A stretch of DNA of 64,000 nt, from NCBI GenBank assembly GCA_028285495.1, contig JANQPB010000022.1:127969-191968 (forward strand), read 5' to 3'. Both the position numbers and the translations under genes were made by a program. This document shows positions 15,606 to 23,744 of this stretch, in pieces; position 1 is the first letter of the stretch, and each line of letters begins with the position of its first letter. The notes under the pieces were generated by a model. It was not told where the DNA came from. It searched no databases and was given only the letters and a program-made list of their open reading frames with translations. The stretch comes from Acidimicrobiales bacterium (GTDB taxonomy: Bacteria > Actinomycetota > Acidimicrobiia > Acidimicrobiales > SZUA-35).

Positions 15606-17360
15606 CTAGTGGTCCCCGGTCAGGAGCAGGGCGTAGACGATCGAGTCGGACAGCGCCTGCCACGACGCCTCGATGATGTTCTCGCTGACGCCGATGGTGC
15701 TCCACGAGCGCTCGCCGTTGCCGGCGTCGATCAGCACCCGGGTCACGGCCCCGGTCCCCGCACCCGGATCGATGATCCGGACCTTGTAGTCGGTCAGCTG
15801 GACGGTCGACAGCGCCGGGAAGCGGTCGCCGGCGGCTTGGCGGAAGGCGGCGTCGAGGGCGTTGACCGGACCGTTGCCCTCCCCCGTCGCCACGATGCGC
15901 TCACCACCGACTCCCCCGTCGAACGCGGCGGGGGAGTCGGCCCGGCCGTCGCCGACCCCGGATACTCCGAAGCGGATCTTGATCGTGGCCTCGGTCTCGA
16001 CGCCGTCGTAGTGGCCGAGCGGGTTCTGGGCCAGCGCCGTCTTCTCGCCCGGCCGGTGCTCGACCATCACCCGGAACGACTCGAGGGCGAAGAACCGGTT
16101 GTTCCAACCGGCGGCTCGCCGCATGAGCAGCTCGAGCGACGCATCGGCGGCCTCGAAGTGGTAGCCGGCGTGCTCCAGCCCCTTGAGCTCGTCGAGGATC
16201 GAGCGCAGCAGCCCGCCGTCCAGCTCGAGCCCGAGCTCCTTGGCCTTCAGCTCGATGGTGGCCCGACCGGACAGGTCGGAGACGAGGAACCGGGTGCCGT
16301 TGCCGACGGTGGTCGGGTCGACGTGCTCGTAGGCGTCCGGTCGACGGGCGATGGCCGAGGTGTGCAGCCCGGCCTTGTGGGCGAACGCCGACTTGCCGAC
16401 GTAGGGCTGGGAGGGGATCGGCGGCAGGTTGACCAGCTCGGCCACGTGGTTGGAGATCGTGGTCAGCTGCCCCATGCGACCCGGCGGCAGCGTCTCGATG
16501 CCCATCTTGAGGGTGAGGTTGGGCACGAAGGTGGTCAGGTCGCAGTTGCCGGTCCGCTCGCCGTAGCCGTTGATCGTGCCCTGAACGTGGCGGGAGCCGG
16601 CCCGGACCCCGGCAATGGCGTTGGCCACGGCACAGCCGGTGTCGTTCTGGGTGTGCATCCCGACCACGAGCTCGGGGAAGTGGCCGACGACGGCCGCGGT
16701 GGCCGCCTCGACCTCGTGGGGGAGGGAGCCACCGTTGGTGTCGCACAACACGAGCGTCTCGGCCCCGTTGACGGCGGCCGCCTCGACCGCCCGCAGTGCG
16801 AACTCGGGGTTGTGCTTGTAGCCGTCGAAGAAGTGCTCGAAGTCGACGAACACCCGCCGCCCCTCGCCCACCAGGTGGGTGACCGAGTCGGCGATCATGG
16901 CGACTCCCTCGTCGAGCGTGGTCCGCAGCGCCTCGGTGACGTGGTAGTCCCACGACTTGGCCACGATGCACACCGTCGAGGTCTCGGCCCCGAGCAGGTT
17001 GGCCAGGGTCTGGTCGACGTCGACCTTGCCCTGGGGTCGGCGGGTCGAGCCGAACGCGACGAGCGTGGACGTGCCGAACCGGAGCTCGCCGGCCGCGGCC
17101 CGGCGGAAGAACTCGTCGTCTCGGGGGTTGGCGCCCGGCCACCCGCCCTCGATCCAGTGGACGCCGAGACGATCGAGCAACGCTGCGATCTTGAGCTTGT
17201 CGTCGGCGGTGAGGGCGATGCCCTCGAACTGGGAGCCGTCGCGCAGCGTCGTGTCGAAGATCTCGACCGCAGCCGGCCACGCCGGATCGCGCTCGACGGG
17301 TCGTCGACCCGGGGCGGTCACACCGTCGTCAGCGGCACCGGGGCCGCCGGTCTCACCCAT
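15606..17360 (-). CDS. cimA: (R)-citramalate synthase
   Basis: 584 residues of the DRE-TIM/HMGL-like family. IFDTTLRDGSQFEG is the metal-binding start; HTQNDTGCAVANAIAGV and QGTINGYGERTGNCDL are the HxH-type metal and glycine-rich motifs. The C-terminal regulatory domain covers roughly residues 415-584. The sequence follows the long CimA branch rather than LeuA: acetyl-CoA plus pyruvate gives citramalate, the first step of threonine-independent isoleucine synthesis. The ATG at 17360 (MGETGGPG) lies four bases from the leuB stop. LeuB is upstream in the same operon, and LeuC/LeuD are 1.4 kb away. Confidence 0.88.
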   Translation of the reverse strand: MGETGGPGAADDGVTAPGRRPVERDPAWPAAVEIFDTTLRDGSQFEGIALTADDKLKIAALLDRLGVHWIEGGWPGANPRDDEFFRRAAAGELRFGTSTLVAFGSTRRPQGKVDVDQTLANLLGAETSTVCIVAKSWDYHVTEALRTTLDEGVAMIADSVTHLVGEGRRVFVDFEHFFDGYKHNPEFALRAVEAAAVNGAETLVLCDTNGGSLPHEVEAATAAVVGHFPELVVGMHTQNDTGCAVANAIAGVRAGSRHVQGTINGYGERTGNCDLTTFVPNLTLKMGIETLPPGRMGQLTTISNHVAELVNLPPIPSQPYVGKSAFAHKAGLHTSAIARRPDAYEHVDPTTVGNGTRFLVSDLSGRATIELKAKELGLELDGGLLRSILDELKGLEHAGYHFEAADASLELLMRRAAGWNNRFFALESFRVMVEHRPGEKTALAQNPLGHYDGVETEATIKIRFGVSGVGDGRADSPAAFDGGVGGERIVATGEGNGPVNALDAAFRQAAGDRFPALSTVQLTDYKVRIIDPGAGTGAVTRVLIDAGNGERSWSTIGVSENIIEASWQALSDSIVYALLLTGDH

Positions 17361-17364
17361 GGCG

Positions 17365-18396
17365 CTACAACTTGGCCATGACGGCGTCGGCCACCTCGAC
17401 CGTCGAGCCGTCGAGCTCGGCACAGGCGTCGCAGGCGGCCTCGATGCGCCTGGCCGCCTCGCCCTGGCCGAGGAAGTCGAGCATCAGCGCGCCGGAGAGG
17501 ATGGCGGCGATCGGGTTGGCCTTGTTCTGGCCGGCGATGTCGGGAGCCGAGCCGTGCACGGGTTCGAACATCGATGGGCCGGTGCGGTCGGGGTTGAGGT
17601 TGGCCGACGAGGCCAGCCCGATCCCCCCGGAGACGGCTCCGCCGAGGTCGGTGAGGATGTCGCCGAAGAGGTTGTCGGTGACGATCACGTCGTAGCGCTG
17701 CGGGTCCTGCACGAAATAGATGCAGGCCGCATCGACGTGGTTGTAGGCGGTGTCGACGCCGGGGTACTCACCCCCGACCTCGGTGAAGGTCCGGTCCCAC
17801 AGGTCGCCCGAGAAGGTGAGCACGTTGGTCTTGTGGACCAGCGTCAGATGGTCGTTTCGGCGGGTGGCCAGGTCGTAGGCGTAGCGGATGCACCGCTCGG
17901 CCCCCATGCGGGTGTTGACCGAGCCCTGGGTGGCGATCTCGTGCGGGGTTCCCTTGCGGAGGAAGCCGCCCTCGCCGGCGTAGGTGCCCTCGGTGTTCTC
18001 CCGGATGACCACGAAGTCGTGGCCGGGGACACCGTCGGCCTCGTTGGCCGAGCCGCCCCCGGCGGCGGCGAGCTTGAACGGGCGCTGGTTGACGTAGAGG
18101 TCGAGCTCGAAGCGCATCTTCAACAGGAGGCCCCGCTCGATCACCCCGGGCGGGACGTCGGGGGTGCCGACCGCACCGAGATAGATGGCGTGGACGTCAC
18201 GCCACTCCGCCAACACCTCGTCCGGCAGGATCGTGCCGTCCCGCAGGTACCGGGAGCCGCCGAGGTCGTAGTGCTCGGTCTCGAGCGACACCCCGGCGGC
18301 CTCGATGACCCGCAGGCCCTGCTCGATCACCTCGGGACCGATCCCGTCGCCGCCGACGACGGCGACCCGAAGCTGTTCGCCACTGCTCTCGCTCAT
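17365..18396 (-). CDS. leuB: 3-isopropylmalate dehydrogenase
   Basis: 343 residues of the isocitrate/isopropylmalate dehydrogenase family. [18 protein letters not shown] starts the fold; [17 protein letters not shown] and [13 protein letters not shown] belong to the substrate region, then [40 protein letters not shown] carries the metal-binding Asp residues. It oxidatively decarboxylates 3-isopropylmalate, and 3-methylmalate in the citramalate route, with NAD+. The ATG at 18396 follows AAAGGGGTG. It heads the minus-strand leuB-cimA-gltX run. Confidence 0.92.
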   Translation of the reverse strand: MSESSGEQLRVAVVGGDGIGPEVIEQGLRVIEAAGVSLETEHYDLGGSRYLRDGTILPDEVLAEWRDVHAIYLGAVGTPDVPPGVIERGLLLKMRFELDLYVNQRPFKLAAAGGGSANEADGVPGHDFVVIRENTEGTYAGEGGFLRKGTPHEIATQGSVNTRMGAERCIRYAYDLATRRNDHLTLVHKTNVLTFSGDLWDRTFTEVGGEYPGVDTAYNHVDAACIYFVQDPQRYDVIVTDNLFGDILTDLGGAVSGGIGLASSANLNPDRTGPSMFEPVHGSAPDIAGQNKANPIAAILSGALMLDFLGQGEAARRIEAACDACAELDGSTVEVADAVMAKL

Positions 18397-18541
18397 GGTG
18401 GCACCCCTTTCGTGGCTCGACCACGAGGCTAGTGGCGCGTCACCCGATCCGCGATGGGCGCCCGCCGGGAGACCAGCCGGCTCAAGGCCCAGGCGACATC
18501 GGCCGATGACACGGGCCAGAGGAGGCCTCTGCGCAACCGCC

Positions 18542-19135
18542 ATGAACGATCACCGTCAACCGGCAGCCGCGCCCGACCCGATGGGCCGGCCGGCCGACAT
18601 CAACCTCGATCCGAACCGTCTGGTCACGGTGGCCGACGTGCCGACGGGCTGGGTCGAGGCCGAGCGCCTGGCCCCGACGCCGGTCAGCGGTGGGCCCGTC
18701 AGGCGGGGGCGGAGCGGTCTGGCCGCAGTGCCCATGCGCCGCGAGGGCGGGTTCGTGGCCAACGCCGTCGCCGCCGCCTCCGGGTTCGTCGCCGGGGCGG
18801 CGTGGTACACCGCCGACCGCATCGACCTCTACGACGGACCGTGGGCTCCGGTCGCGGTTGCGCTGGTCGTCGCCGCCGCCGTCCGGTTGTTCAGTCACGC
18901 CCACCCGACCCACAAGGCGATCGTGACCGTCGTGACGTACCTCGTCGTCGTCCTCGCCGTGCTCCTGGCCCTGACCCATGGTGACCTGGTCAGCGTGTAC
19001 GGACGGATCGACGACTACCGCACCTACGAGCAGTCCCTGATGCGCAGCCGGCTCGAGGACCCGCTCCACCTCCTGGGGTACGGACTCGGCGGTCTGCTCG
19101 CCCTCGTCGTTCCCCCGCTCGGCGAGCGTCGCTGA
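18542..19135 (+). CDS. Membrane protein of unknown function
   Basis: 197 residues not recognised. The first ~75 are hydrophilic ([26 protein letters not shown]). Four hydrophobic stretches follow: [60 protein letters not shown] and [18 protein letters not shown]. It starts 145 bases from the divergent leuB gene and ends 92 bases before greA. Nothing in the sequence indicates a function. Confidence 0.7.
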   Translation: MNDHRQPAAAPDPMGRPADINLDPNRLVTVADVPTGWVEAERLAPTPVSGGPVRRGRSGLAAVPMRREGGFVANAVAAASGFVAGAAWYTADRIDLYDGPWAPVAVALVVAAAVRLFSHAHPTHKAIVTVVTYLVVVLAVLLALTHGDLVSVYGRIDDYRTYEQSLMRSRLEDPLHLLGYGLGGLLALVVPPLGERR

Positions 19136-19227
19136 CCGCCGGCGGCCGACGACCGCCGCCGACACGACCCATCGCCGACGACGATCGCCGGGGAGCAGAC
19201 GCCCGGTCCGGGACTAGCATGTTCCGG

Positions 19228-19704
19228 ATGTCCGAGACCCAGAAGCTCTCGCCGGAGGCCTTCGACCGCCTGCAGACCGAGCACGATGACCTGACCACCA
19301 GGGGCCGGATCGAGATCGCCAAGAAGATCGAAGCCGCTCGCGAGCTCGGCGATCTCTCCGAGAACGGCGACTATCACGCAGCCAAGGAGGAGCAGGGGAA
19401 GATGGAGGGCCGGATCGCCCACCTCGCCGCCATCATCGAGAACGCCGAGATCGTCGACGTCGGGGCCATCGCCGGTGATCTGACCGTCCAGGCGGGCTGC
19501 GTGGTCTCGATCCGCTACGAGGGCGACGACGAGGCCGAGCGCTATCTCATCGGCTCGATCGAGGAGCGCCGGGACGACGTCACCGTGATGTCGCCCGGCT
19601 CGCCGCTCGGCCAGGCGCTCATGGGTGCGGCCAAGGGCGACACCGTGACCTTCGAGGCCCCGAACGGCCCGCTGAACGTGACCGTCGACGACATCGAGAT
19701 CTGA
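19228..19704 (+). CDS. greA: Transcription elongation factor GreA
   Basis: 158 residues, the usual GreA length. The N-terminal coiled coil carries the acidic tip DLSENGDYHAAKEEQ, with the D and E that reach into the polymerase active site; the C-terminal domain contains SPLGQALMGAAKGDTVTFEAPNG. It rescues backtracked RNA polymerase by stimulating transcript cleavage. The ATG at 19228 (MSETQKLSP) is preferred over an in-frame ATG at 19219. leuC follows 84 bases downstream on the same strand. Confidence 0.93.
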   Translation: MSETQKLSPEAFDRLQTEHDDLTTRGRIEIAKKIEAARELGDLSENGDYHAAKEEQGKMEGRIAHLAAIIENAEIVDVGAIAGDLTVQAGCVVSIRYEGDDEAERYLIGSIEERRDDVTVMSPGSPLGQALMGAAKGDTVTFEAPNGPLNVTVDDIEI

Positions 19705-19730
19705 GCCGGGAACCCGGGAGAGGAGAGCAA

Positions 19731-19815
19731 CGATGACCGCGCCGAAGACGCTGGCTGACCACATCGCCGAGGCCCGAGGAGCCCGCCGATGACCGCGCCG
19801 AAGACGCTGGCTGAC
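19731..19815 (+). repeat. 29-bp direct repeat spanning two copies of the leuC start
   Basis: Positions 19731-19759 and 19787-19815 are identical over 29 bases and each contains ATG plus the first eight codons after it (MTAPKTLAD). The offset is 56 bases, so the copies are in different frames. Confidence 0.95.
19733..19792 (+). CDS. 19-residue mini-ORF overlapping the leuC start
   Basis: Starts with the same nine codons as leuC, then diverges and ends: [19 protein letters not shown]. Its TGA overlaps the leuC ATG (ATGA). It has a good ribosome-binding site (GAGAGGAGAGC); leuC also has GAGGAG just upstream. It could be a relic of a local duplication, or a translated coupler feeding ribosomes to leuC. 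It contains only one Leu codon, so it is not a classical leucine attenuator peptide. Confidence 0.45.
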   Translation: MTAPKTLADHIAEARGARR

Positions 19816-21198
19816 AAGGTCTGGGAGCGTCATGTGGTGGCCGCCGGATCGAACGGCGAGCCCGACCTGCTCTACATCGATCTCCACCTCGTGCACGAGG
19901 TCACGTCGCCCCAAGCCTTCGACGGCCTCCGGCTGGCCGGCCGCAAGGTCCGCCGCCCCGATCTCACGGTGGCCACCGAGGACCACAACGTCCCGACCGA
20001 GGGCATCGACAAGCCGATCGAGGACCCGATCTCGGCCAAGCAGATCGAGACGCTGCGGGCCAACGCCGCCGAGTTCGGCATCGTCAACCACGAGATGGGC
20101 TCGCCCGGCCAGGGCATCGTGCACGTGATCGGGCCGGAGCAGGGCCTGACCCAGCCGGGCATGACCGTCGTCTGCGGCGACTCCCACACCGCCACCCACG
20201 GTGCGTTCGGTGCGATCGCCTTCGGCATCGGCACCAGCGAGGTCGAGCACGTGCTCGCCACCCAGACGCTGCCCCAGATGCGGCCGCGGTCGATGGCGAT
20301 CACCGTCGACGGCTCGCTGGCCGGCGGGGCGACGGCCAAGGACGTCATCCTGGCCATCATCGGCCGCATCGGCACCGGCGGCGGCATCGGCCACATCATC
20401 GAGTACCGCGGTTCGGTGTTCGAGGCGATGTCGATGGAGGGCCGGATGACGGTCTGCAACATGTCGATCGAGGCCGGGGCCAAGGCCGGCATGATCGCCC
20501 CGGACGACATCACGTTCGCCTACCTCGACGGCCGTGAGCACGCGCCGTCCGGCGCCGCCTGGGAGCAGGCGCTCGACGACTGGCGGGCGCTGCCGTCCGA
20601 CCCCGGGGCCACGTTCGACACCGAGATCGTCATCGACGGGGCCACGATCGGCCCCCAGGTCACGTGGGGCACCAACCCCGGGCAGGTCACGGCACTCGAT
20701 GCCGCCGTGCCCGACCCCGATGCGTTCGACAGCGACTCCGAGCGCGACGCCGCCGCCCGGGCCATCGACTACATGGACCTGACGCCGGGCACCCCGATGC
20801 GCGACGTCGCCGTCGACACCGTCTTCATCGGCTCCTGCACCAACTCCCGGATCGAGGACCTGCGGGCCGCAGCCGATGTGGCCAAGGGCCGCAAGGTGGC
20901 CAGGGGGGTCAGGACCCTGGTGGTGCCGGGCTCGTTCGCGGTGAAGACGCAGGCCGAGGCCGAAGGGCTCGACACGATCTTCCGCGACGCCGGCTTCGAC
21001 TGGCGGGAGCCCGGGTGCTCGATGTGCCTGGCCATGAACCCGGACAAGCTGTCGCCTGGCGAGCGGTCGGCCTCGACCAGCAACCGCAACTTCGAGGGCC
21101 GTCAGGGCCGCGGTGGGCGGACCCACCTCGTCGCCCCCGGTGTGGCCGCGGCGACCGCCATCGCCGGCCGCTTCGCCGCCCCGGCCGACCTCGACTGA
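19789..21198 (+). CDS. leuC: 3-isopropylmalate dehydratase large subunit
   Basis: 469 residues of the aconitase family. The [4Fe-4S] ligands are visible as [11 protein letters not shown] and [41 protein letters not shown] and [17 protein letters not shown] are family hallmarks. With LeuD it isomerises 2- to 3-isopropylmalate, and citramalate to methylmalate in the CimA route. The start used (19789) overlaps the stop of a 19-residue ORF made by duplication of this same start region. leuD begins 23 bases after the stop. Confidence 0.95.
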   Translation: MTAPKTLADKVWERHVVAAGSNGEPDLLYIDLHLVHEVTSPQAFDGLRLAGRKVRRPDLTVATEDHNVPTEGIDKPIEDPISAKQIETLRANAAEFGIVNHEMGSPGQGIVHVIGPEQGLTQPGMTVVCGDSHTATHGAFGAIAFGIGTSEVEHVLATQTLPQMRPRSMAITVDGSLAGGATAKDVILAIIGRIGTGGGIGHIIEYRGSVFEAMSMEGRMTVCNMSIEAGAKAGMIAPDDITFAYLDGREHAPSGAAWEQALDDWRALPSDPGATFDTEIVIDGATIGPQVTWGTNPGQVTALDAAVPDPDAFDSDSERDAAARAIDYMDLTPGTPMRDVAVDTVFIGSCTNSRIEDLRAAADVAKGRKVARGVRTLVVPGSFAVKTQAEAEGLDTIFRDAGFDWREPGCSMCLAMNPDKLSPGERSASTSNRNFEGRQGRGGRTHLVAPGVAAATAIAGRFAAPADLD

Positions 21199-21221
21199 CC
21201 CGGACCGAAGGAGAGCGATCG

Positions 21222-21818
21222 ATGGAAGCCGTGAGAATCGTGCAGGGTCGGGCCGTTCCGCTCGACCGGTCCGACGTCGACACCGACCAGATCATCCCGT
21301 CCGACTGGCTCAAGCAGGTCGAGCGGACCGGGTTCGAGAAGGGGCTGTTCTCCGAGTGGCGCGACGACCCCGCCTTCGTGATGAACGACGAGCGCTTCGC
21401 CGGGGCCAACCTGATCATCGCCGGGCCCAACTTCGGGGTCGGCTCGTCGCGTGAGCACGCCGTGTGGGCGATCCAGCAGTCGGGGTTCCAGGCGGTCATC
21501 TCCCCCCGGTTCGGCGACATCTTCCGCAACAACTCGACCAAGAACGGCCTCGTGCCGGTGGTGGTGTCGCCCGAGGTCGGGCGTCAGCTCCTCGACGCGG
21601 TCGAGGCCGACCCGTCGCTCGAGATCATCGTCGACGTCGAGAAACGACTGCTCGAGGCGCCGGCGATCGGGCTGTCGGAGCCGTTCCCGCTCGACGACGC
21701 CACCCAGGAGCGGTTCCTGCAGGGGCTCGACGACATCGGCCTCAGCCTTCGCCACGAAACCTCGATCGACGCCTTCGAGTCTCGCCGGCCCGGCTGGATG
21801 CCGGCCGCCAGGGTCTGA
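21222..21818 (+). CDS. leuD: 3-isopropylmalate dehydratase small subunit
   Basis: 198 residues. VPLDRSDVDTDQIIPSDWLK and GPNFGVGSSREHAVWAIQQSGFQAVISPRFGDIFRNNSTKNGLVPV are the swivel-domain signatures of LeuD; the GSSREHA loop binds substrate. It partners LeuC to form the active dehydratase. The ATG at 21222 follows GAAGGAGAGC. It is the last biosynthetic gene of the greA-leuC-leuD run. Confidence 0.94.
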   Translation: MEAVRIVQGRAVPLDRSDVDTDQIIPSDWLKQVERTGFEKGLFSEWRDDPAFVMNDERFAGANLIIAGPNFGVGSSREHAVWAIQQSGFQAVISPRFGDIFRNNSTKNGLVPVVVSPEVGRQLLDAVEADPSLEIIVDVEKRLLEAPAIGLSEPFPLDDATQERFLQGLDDIGLSLRHETSIDAFESRRPGWMPAARV

Positions 21819-21874
21819 CCATCGCCCGGGACGTCGGGCGACACGACCGGGCGCCGCTCCCTTAGTCTGGCGAC

Positions 21875-22225
21875 ATGTCGGATCTGCCCGCACCCATCGA
21901 CGCGTACACCCGAGCACTGGCCGATCGAGACGTCGACCGCGCCGTCACCCTCTACGGGCCCGAGGCCACGGTCGTCCAGTACGAGGGCGTGGCCAGGGGG
22001 CCGGACGAGATCCGCGCCTTCCTCGTCGGCCTCTTCGCCGCCTACGACCACTTCGACCTCATCTCCGTCGACCAGGTCCAGCGAGCCGACGACATGGTCA
22101 TCTGGGACTCGACGAACGAGACGGGCGGCGGGGTGTTGCGCACCACGAACATCGTCCAGCTCGACGACGCCGGCCTGATCAGCCGGCACATCCCCCTCGT
22201 CGGCGGCTACTGGGGTCGGACCTGA
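21875..22225 (+). CDS. SnoaL-like/NTF2-fold protein
   Basis: 116 residues: an initial helix (APIDAYTRALADRDVDRAVTLYGPEATVVQYEG), then GPDEIRAFLVGLFAAYDHFDL and four strands ending IVQLDDAGLISRHIPLVGGYWG. This is the cone-shaped NTF2/SnoaL fold, used by small isomerases and many proteins of unknown role. The reaction is not predictable. It follows leuD by 56 bases but shares no evident pathway with it. Confidence 0.75.
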   Translation: MSDLPAPIDAYTRALADRDVDRAVTLYGPEATVVQYEGVARGPDEIRAFLVGLFAAYDHFDLISVDQVQRADDMVIWDSTNETGGGVLRTTNIVQLDDAGLISRHIPLVGGYWGRT

Positions 22226-22229
22226 GGTT

Positions 22230-22267
22230 CGCCGACCGGCCGGCGCCGCCGGGCGGCCCGGTCGGCG
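22230..22267. terminator. Inverted repeat between convergent genes
   Basis: CGCCGACCGG and CCGGTCGGCG form a perfect 10-bp stem, with further GC-rich pairing inside. It lies between the stops at 22225 (+) and 22272 (-), a natural place for a bidirectional terminator; no T-tract. Confidence 0.55.
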
Positions 22268-22271
22268 CCGC

Positions 22272-23549
22272 TCACATCGGCATGCGGGGCCGCATCTCGT
22301 CGACCACCTCGGCCTCGGGCATGACGTCGTCGTCCGGCATCGTCTCGTTGCGGGCGGCGAACCAGTCGGCGTAGCGGTCGGCCGCCGGCCCGGCGCTCAG
22401 CCCGTGCAGCACGATGCTGGCCGCCACCGTCCACGTCACCACGTCGAGCACGACCTCGCCACCACCGAGATCGACCTCCTCCACCACGCTCAGCCCGAAC
22501 AGGATCGACGCCAGCCCGCGGGGCCCGAACCACCCGAGGTAGGCGACGGTGGGCCAGGCCAGGCCGAGCCCGAGCAGGCTGATCGCCACCGGCACCATCC
22601 GAACGACGGTCAGGAAGGCGAGGGCGCAGAGCGCGACGGTCGGGGTCAGGTCGTCGAGCCGCGGGCCGAGCAGCAACGCACCGAAGAAGAGGAAGGTGAG
22701 CAACGCCAGGAGCTGGCCCTCGTCCTCGGTGAAGTCGGCGGCGTCGTGACACCGGTCCCTGGCCGCGACCCCGAAGGCCATGCCGGCGACGAAGGCGGCA
22801 ACGAACCCGTTGCCCTCGACCACCTCGGCCCCGGCGAAGGCGGCGACGGCCAGGGCCAGCGTGGCGATCTGTCGCATCGCCCCCTCGACCCAGCCCCGAC
22901 CCGCGAAGTGGTCGATGGCCCGGCCGCCGAGGTAGCCGACCGCGATGCCGACCAACACGCCGAAGCCGATCTGGCGGGCCGCGAACTCCGCCCAGTGGGC
23001 GGCCGACTCCGCACCGGCCTCGGCCCCGGCCAGCGCGGTGAGCACGGCGATGGCCGGCAGCATCAGCCCGTCGTTCAGGCCACTCTCCACGTTGAGGGCC
23101 TGGCGGATGCGCACCGGCACCCGAGGGTTGCCGACGACGGCCTGGCCGAGGGCGGCGTCGGTCGGCGTCAGCACGGCGGCGACAACGGCGGCGCCGGCCA
23201 GCGACAGGTCGTCGATGGCGAGGGCGGTGACGAAGGTGCCGGCGGCGAGCGTCAGCGGCAGCCCGATGCCGAGCATCCGGGCCGGGATGGCCACCTGGGA
23301 CCGGAGGAGGCGGAGGTCGATGCGGGTGGCGTCGCCGAACAGCAGCACCACCAGGGTGGCCTCGGCCAGCAGCTCCACCGCCCCCTCGTCGAAGCTGCCG
23401 CCGACCACGTCGAGGGCCGATGGCCCCAACAGGACGCCGATCGCGGTGAAGACCATCGGGCCGGACACCGACCACCGCTCGACCCTGGCCGAGATCAGGG
23501 CGTAGCCGACGAAGAGCAGGGCGACCACCAGGATCGCCTCGAAGCTCAT
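22272..23549 (-). CDS. Cation:proton antiporter (CPA1/NhaP-like)
   Basis: 425 residues with about twelve membrane helices. The transport core shows VVAAVLTPTDAALGQAVVGNP and LNVESGLNDGLMLPAIAVL, the paired TD and ND motifs expected of CPA antiporters; FVAAFVAGMAFG and GWFGPRGLASILFGL are later family motifs. Function: Na+ or K+ exchange for H+. Unlike the antiporter at 7.2-8.6 kb it lacks a cytoplasmic TrkA-C domain, its C-terminus being a short acidic tail. The ATG at 23549 begins at the first helix. Confidence 0.86.
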   Translation of the reverse strand: MSFEAILVVALLFVGYALISARVERWSVSGPMVFTAIGVLLGPSALDVVGGSFDEGAVELLAEATLVVLLFGDATRIDLRLLRSQVAIPARMLGIGLPLTLAAGTFVTALAIDDLSLAGAAVVAAVLTPTDAALGQAVVGNPRVPVRIRQALNVESGLNDGLMLPAIAVLTALAGAEAGAESAAHWAEFAARQIGFGVLVGIAVGYLGGRAIDHFAGRGWVEGAMRQIATLALAVAAFAGAEVVEGNGFVAAFVAGMAFGVAARDRCHDAADFTEDEGQLLALLTFLFFGALLLGPRLDDLTPTVALCALAFLTVVRMVPVAISLLGLGLAWPTVAYLGWFGPRGLASILFGLSVVEEVDLGGGEVVLDVVTWTVAASIVLHGLSAGPAADRYADWFAARNETMPDDDVMPEAEVVDEMRPRMPM

Positions 23550-23744
23550 GGTCCATCCGATCGCCGGCCGCTCACGGCGCACACCCTAGACGCCGGGGGC
23601 GGCGGACGACGGCAGCGCGACGCCGGGCGCCCGCCGTCCCGCTCGACGGAGTCACGAGACCGTAACCTGCTCTCCGGGGATCCGGGGAACCAGCGCCCCT
23701 GCGGCGGTCGTCCTAGACACCGACAACGAGCAAGGAAGGGACCC

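Noticed and set aside
13818..17381. An open frame of about 1187 codons on the plus strand opposite gltX, the unknown gene and cimA
   Set aside because: It is antisense to three well-supported genes and its composition is a mirror of their GC-rich third positions.
19024..21126. 700-codon minus-strand frame opposite greA and leuC
   Set aside because: Shadow of leuC/greA codon bias; no domain-like sequence.
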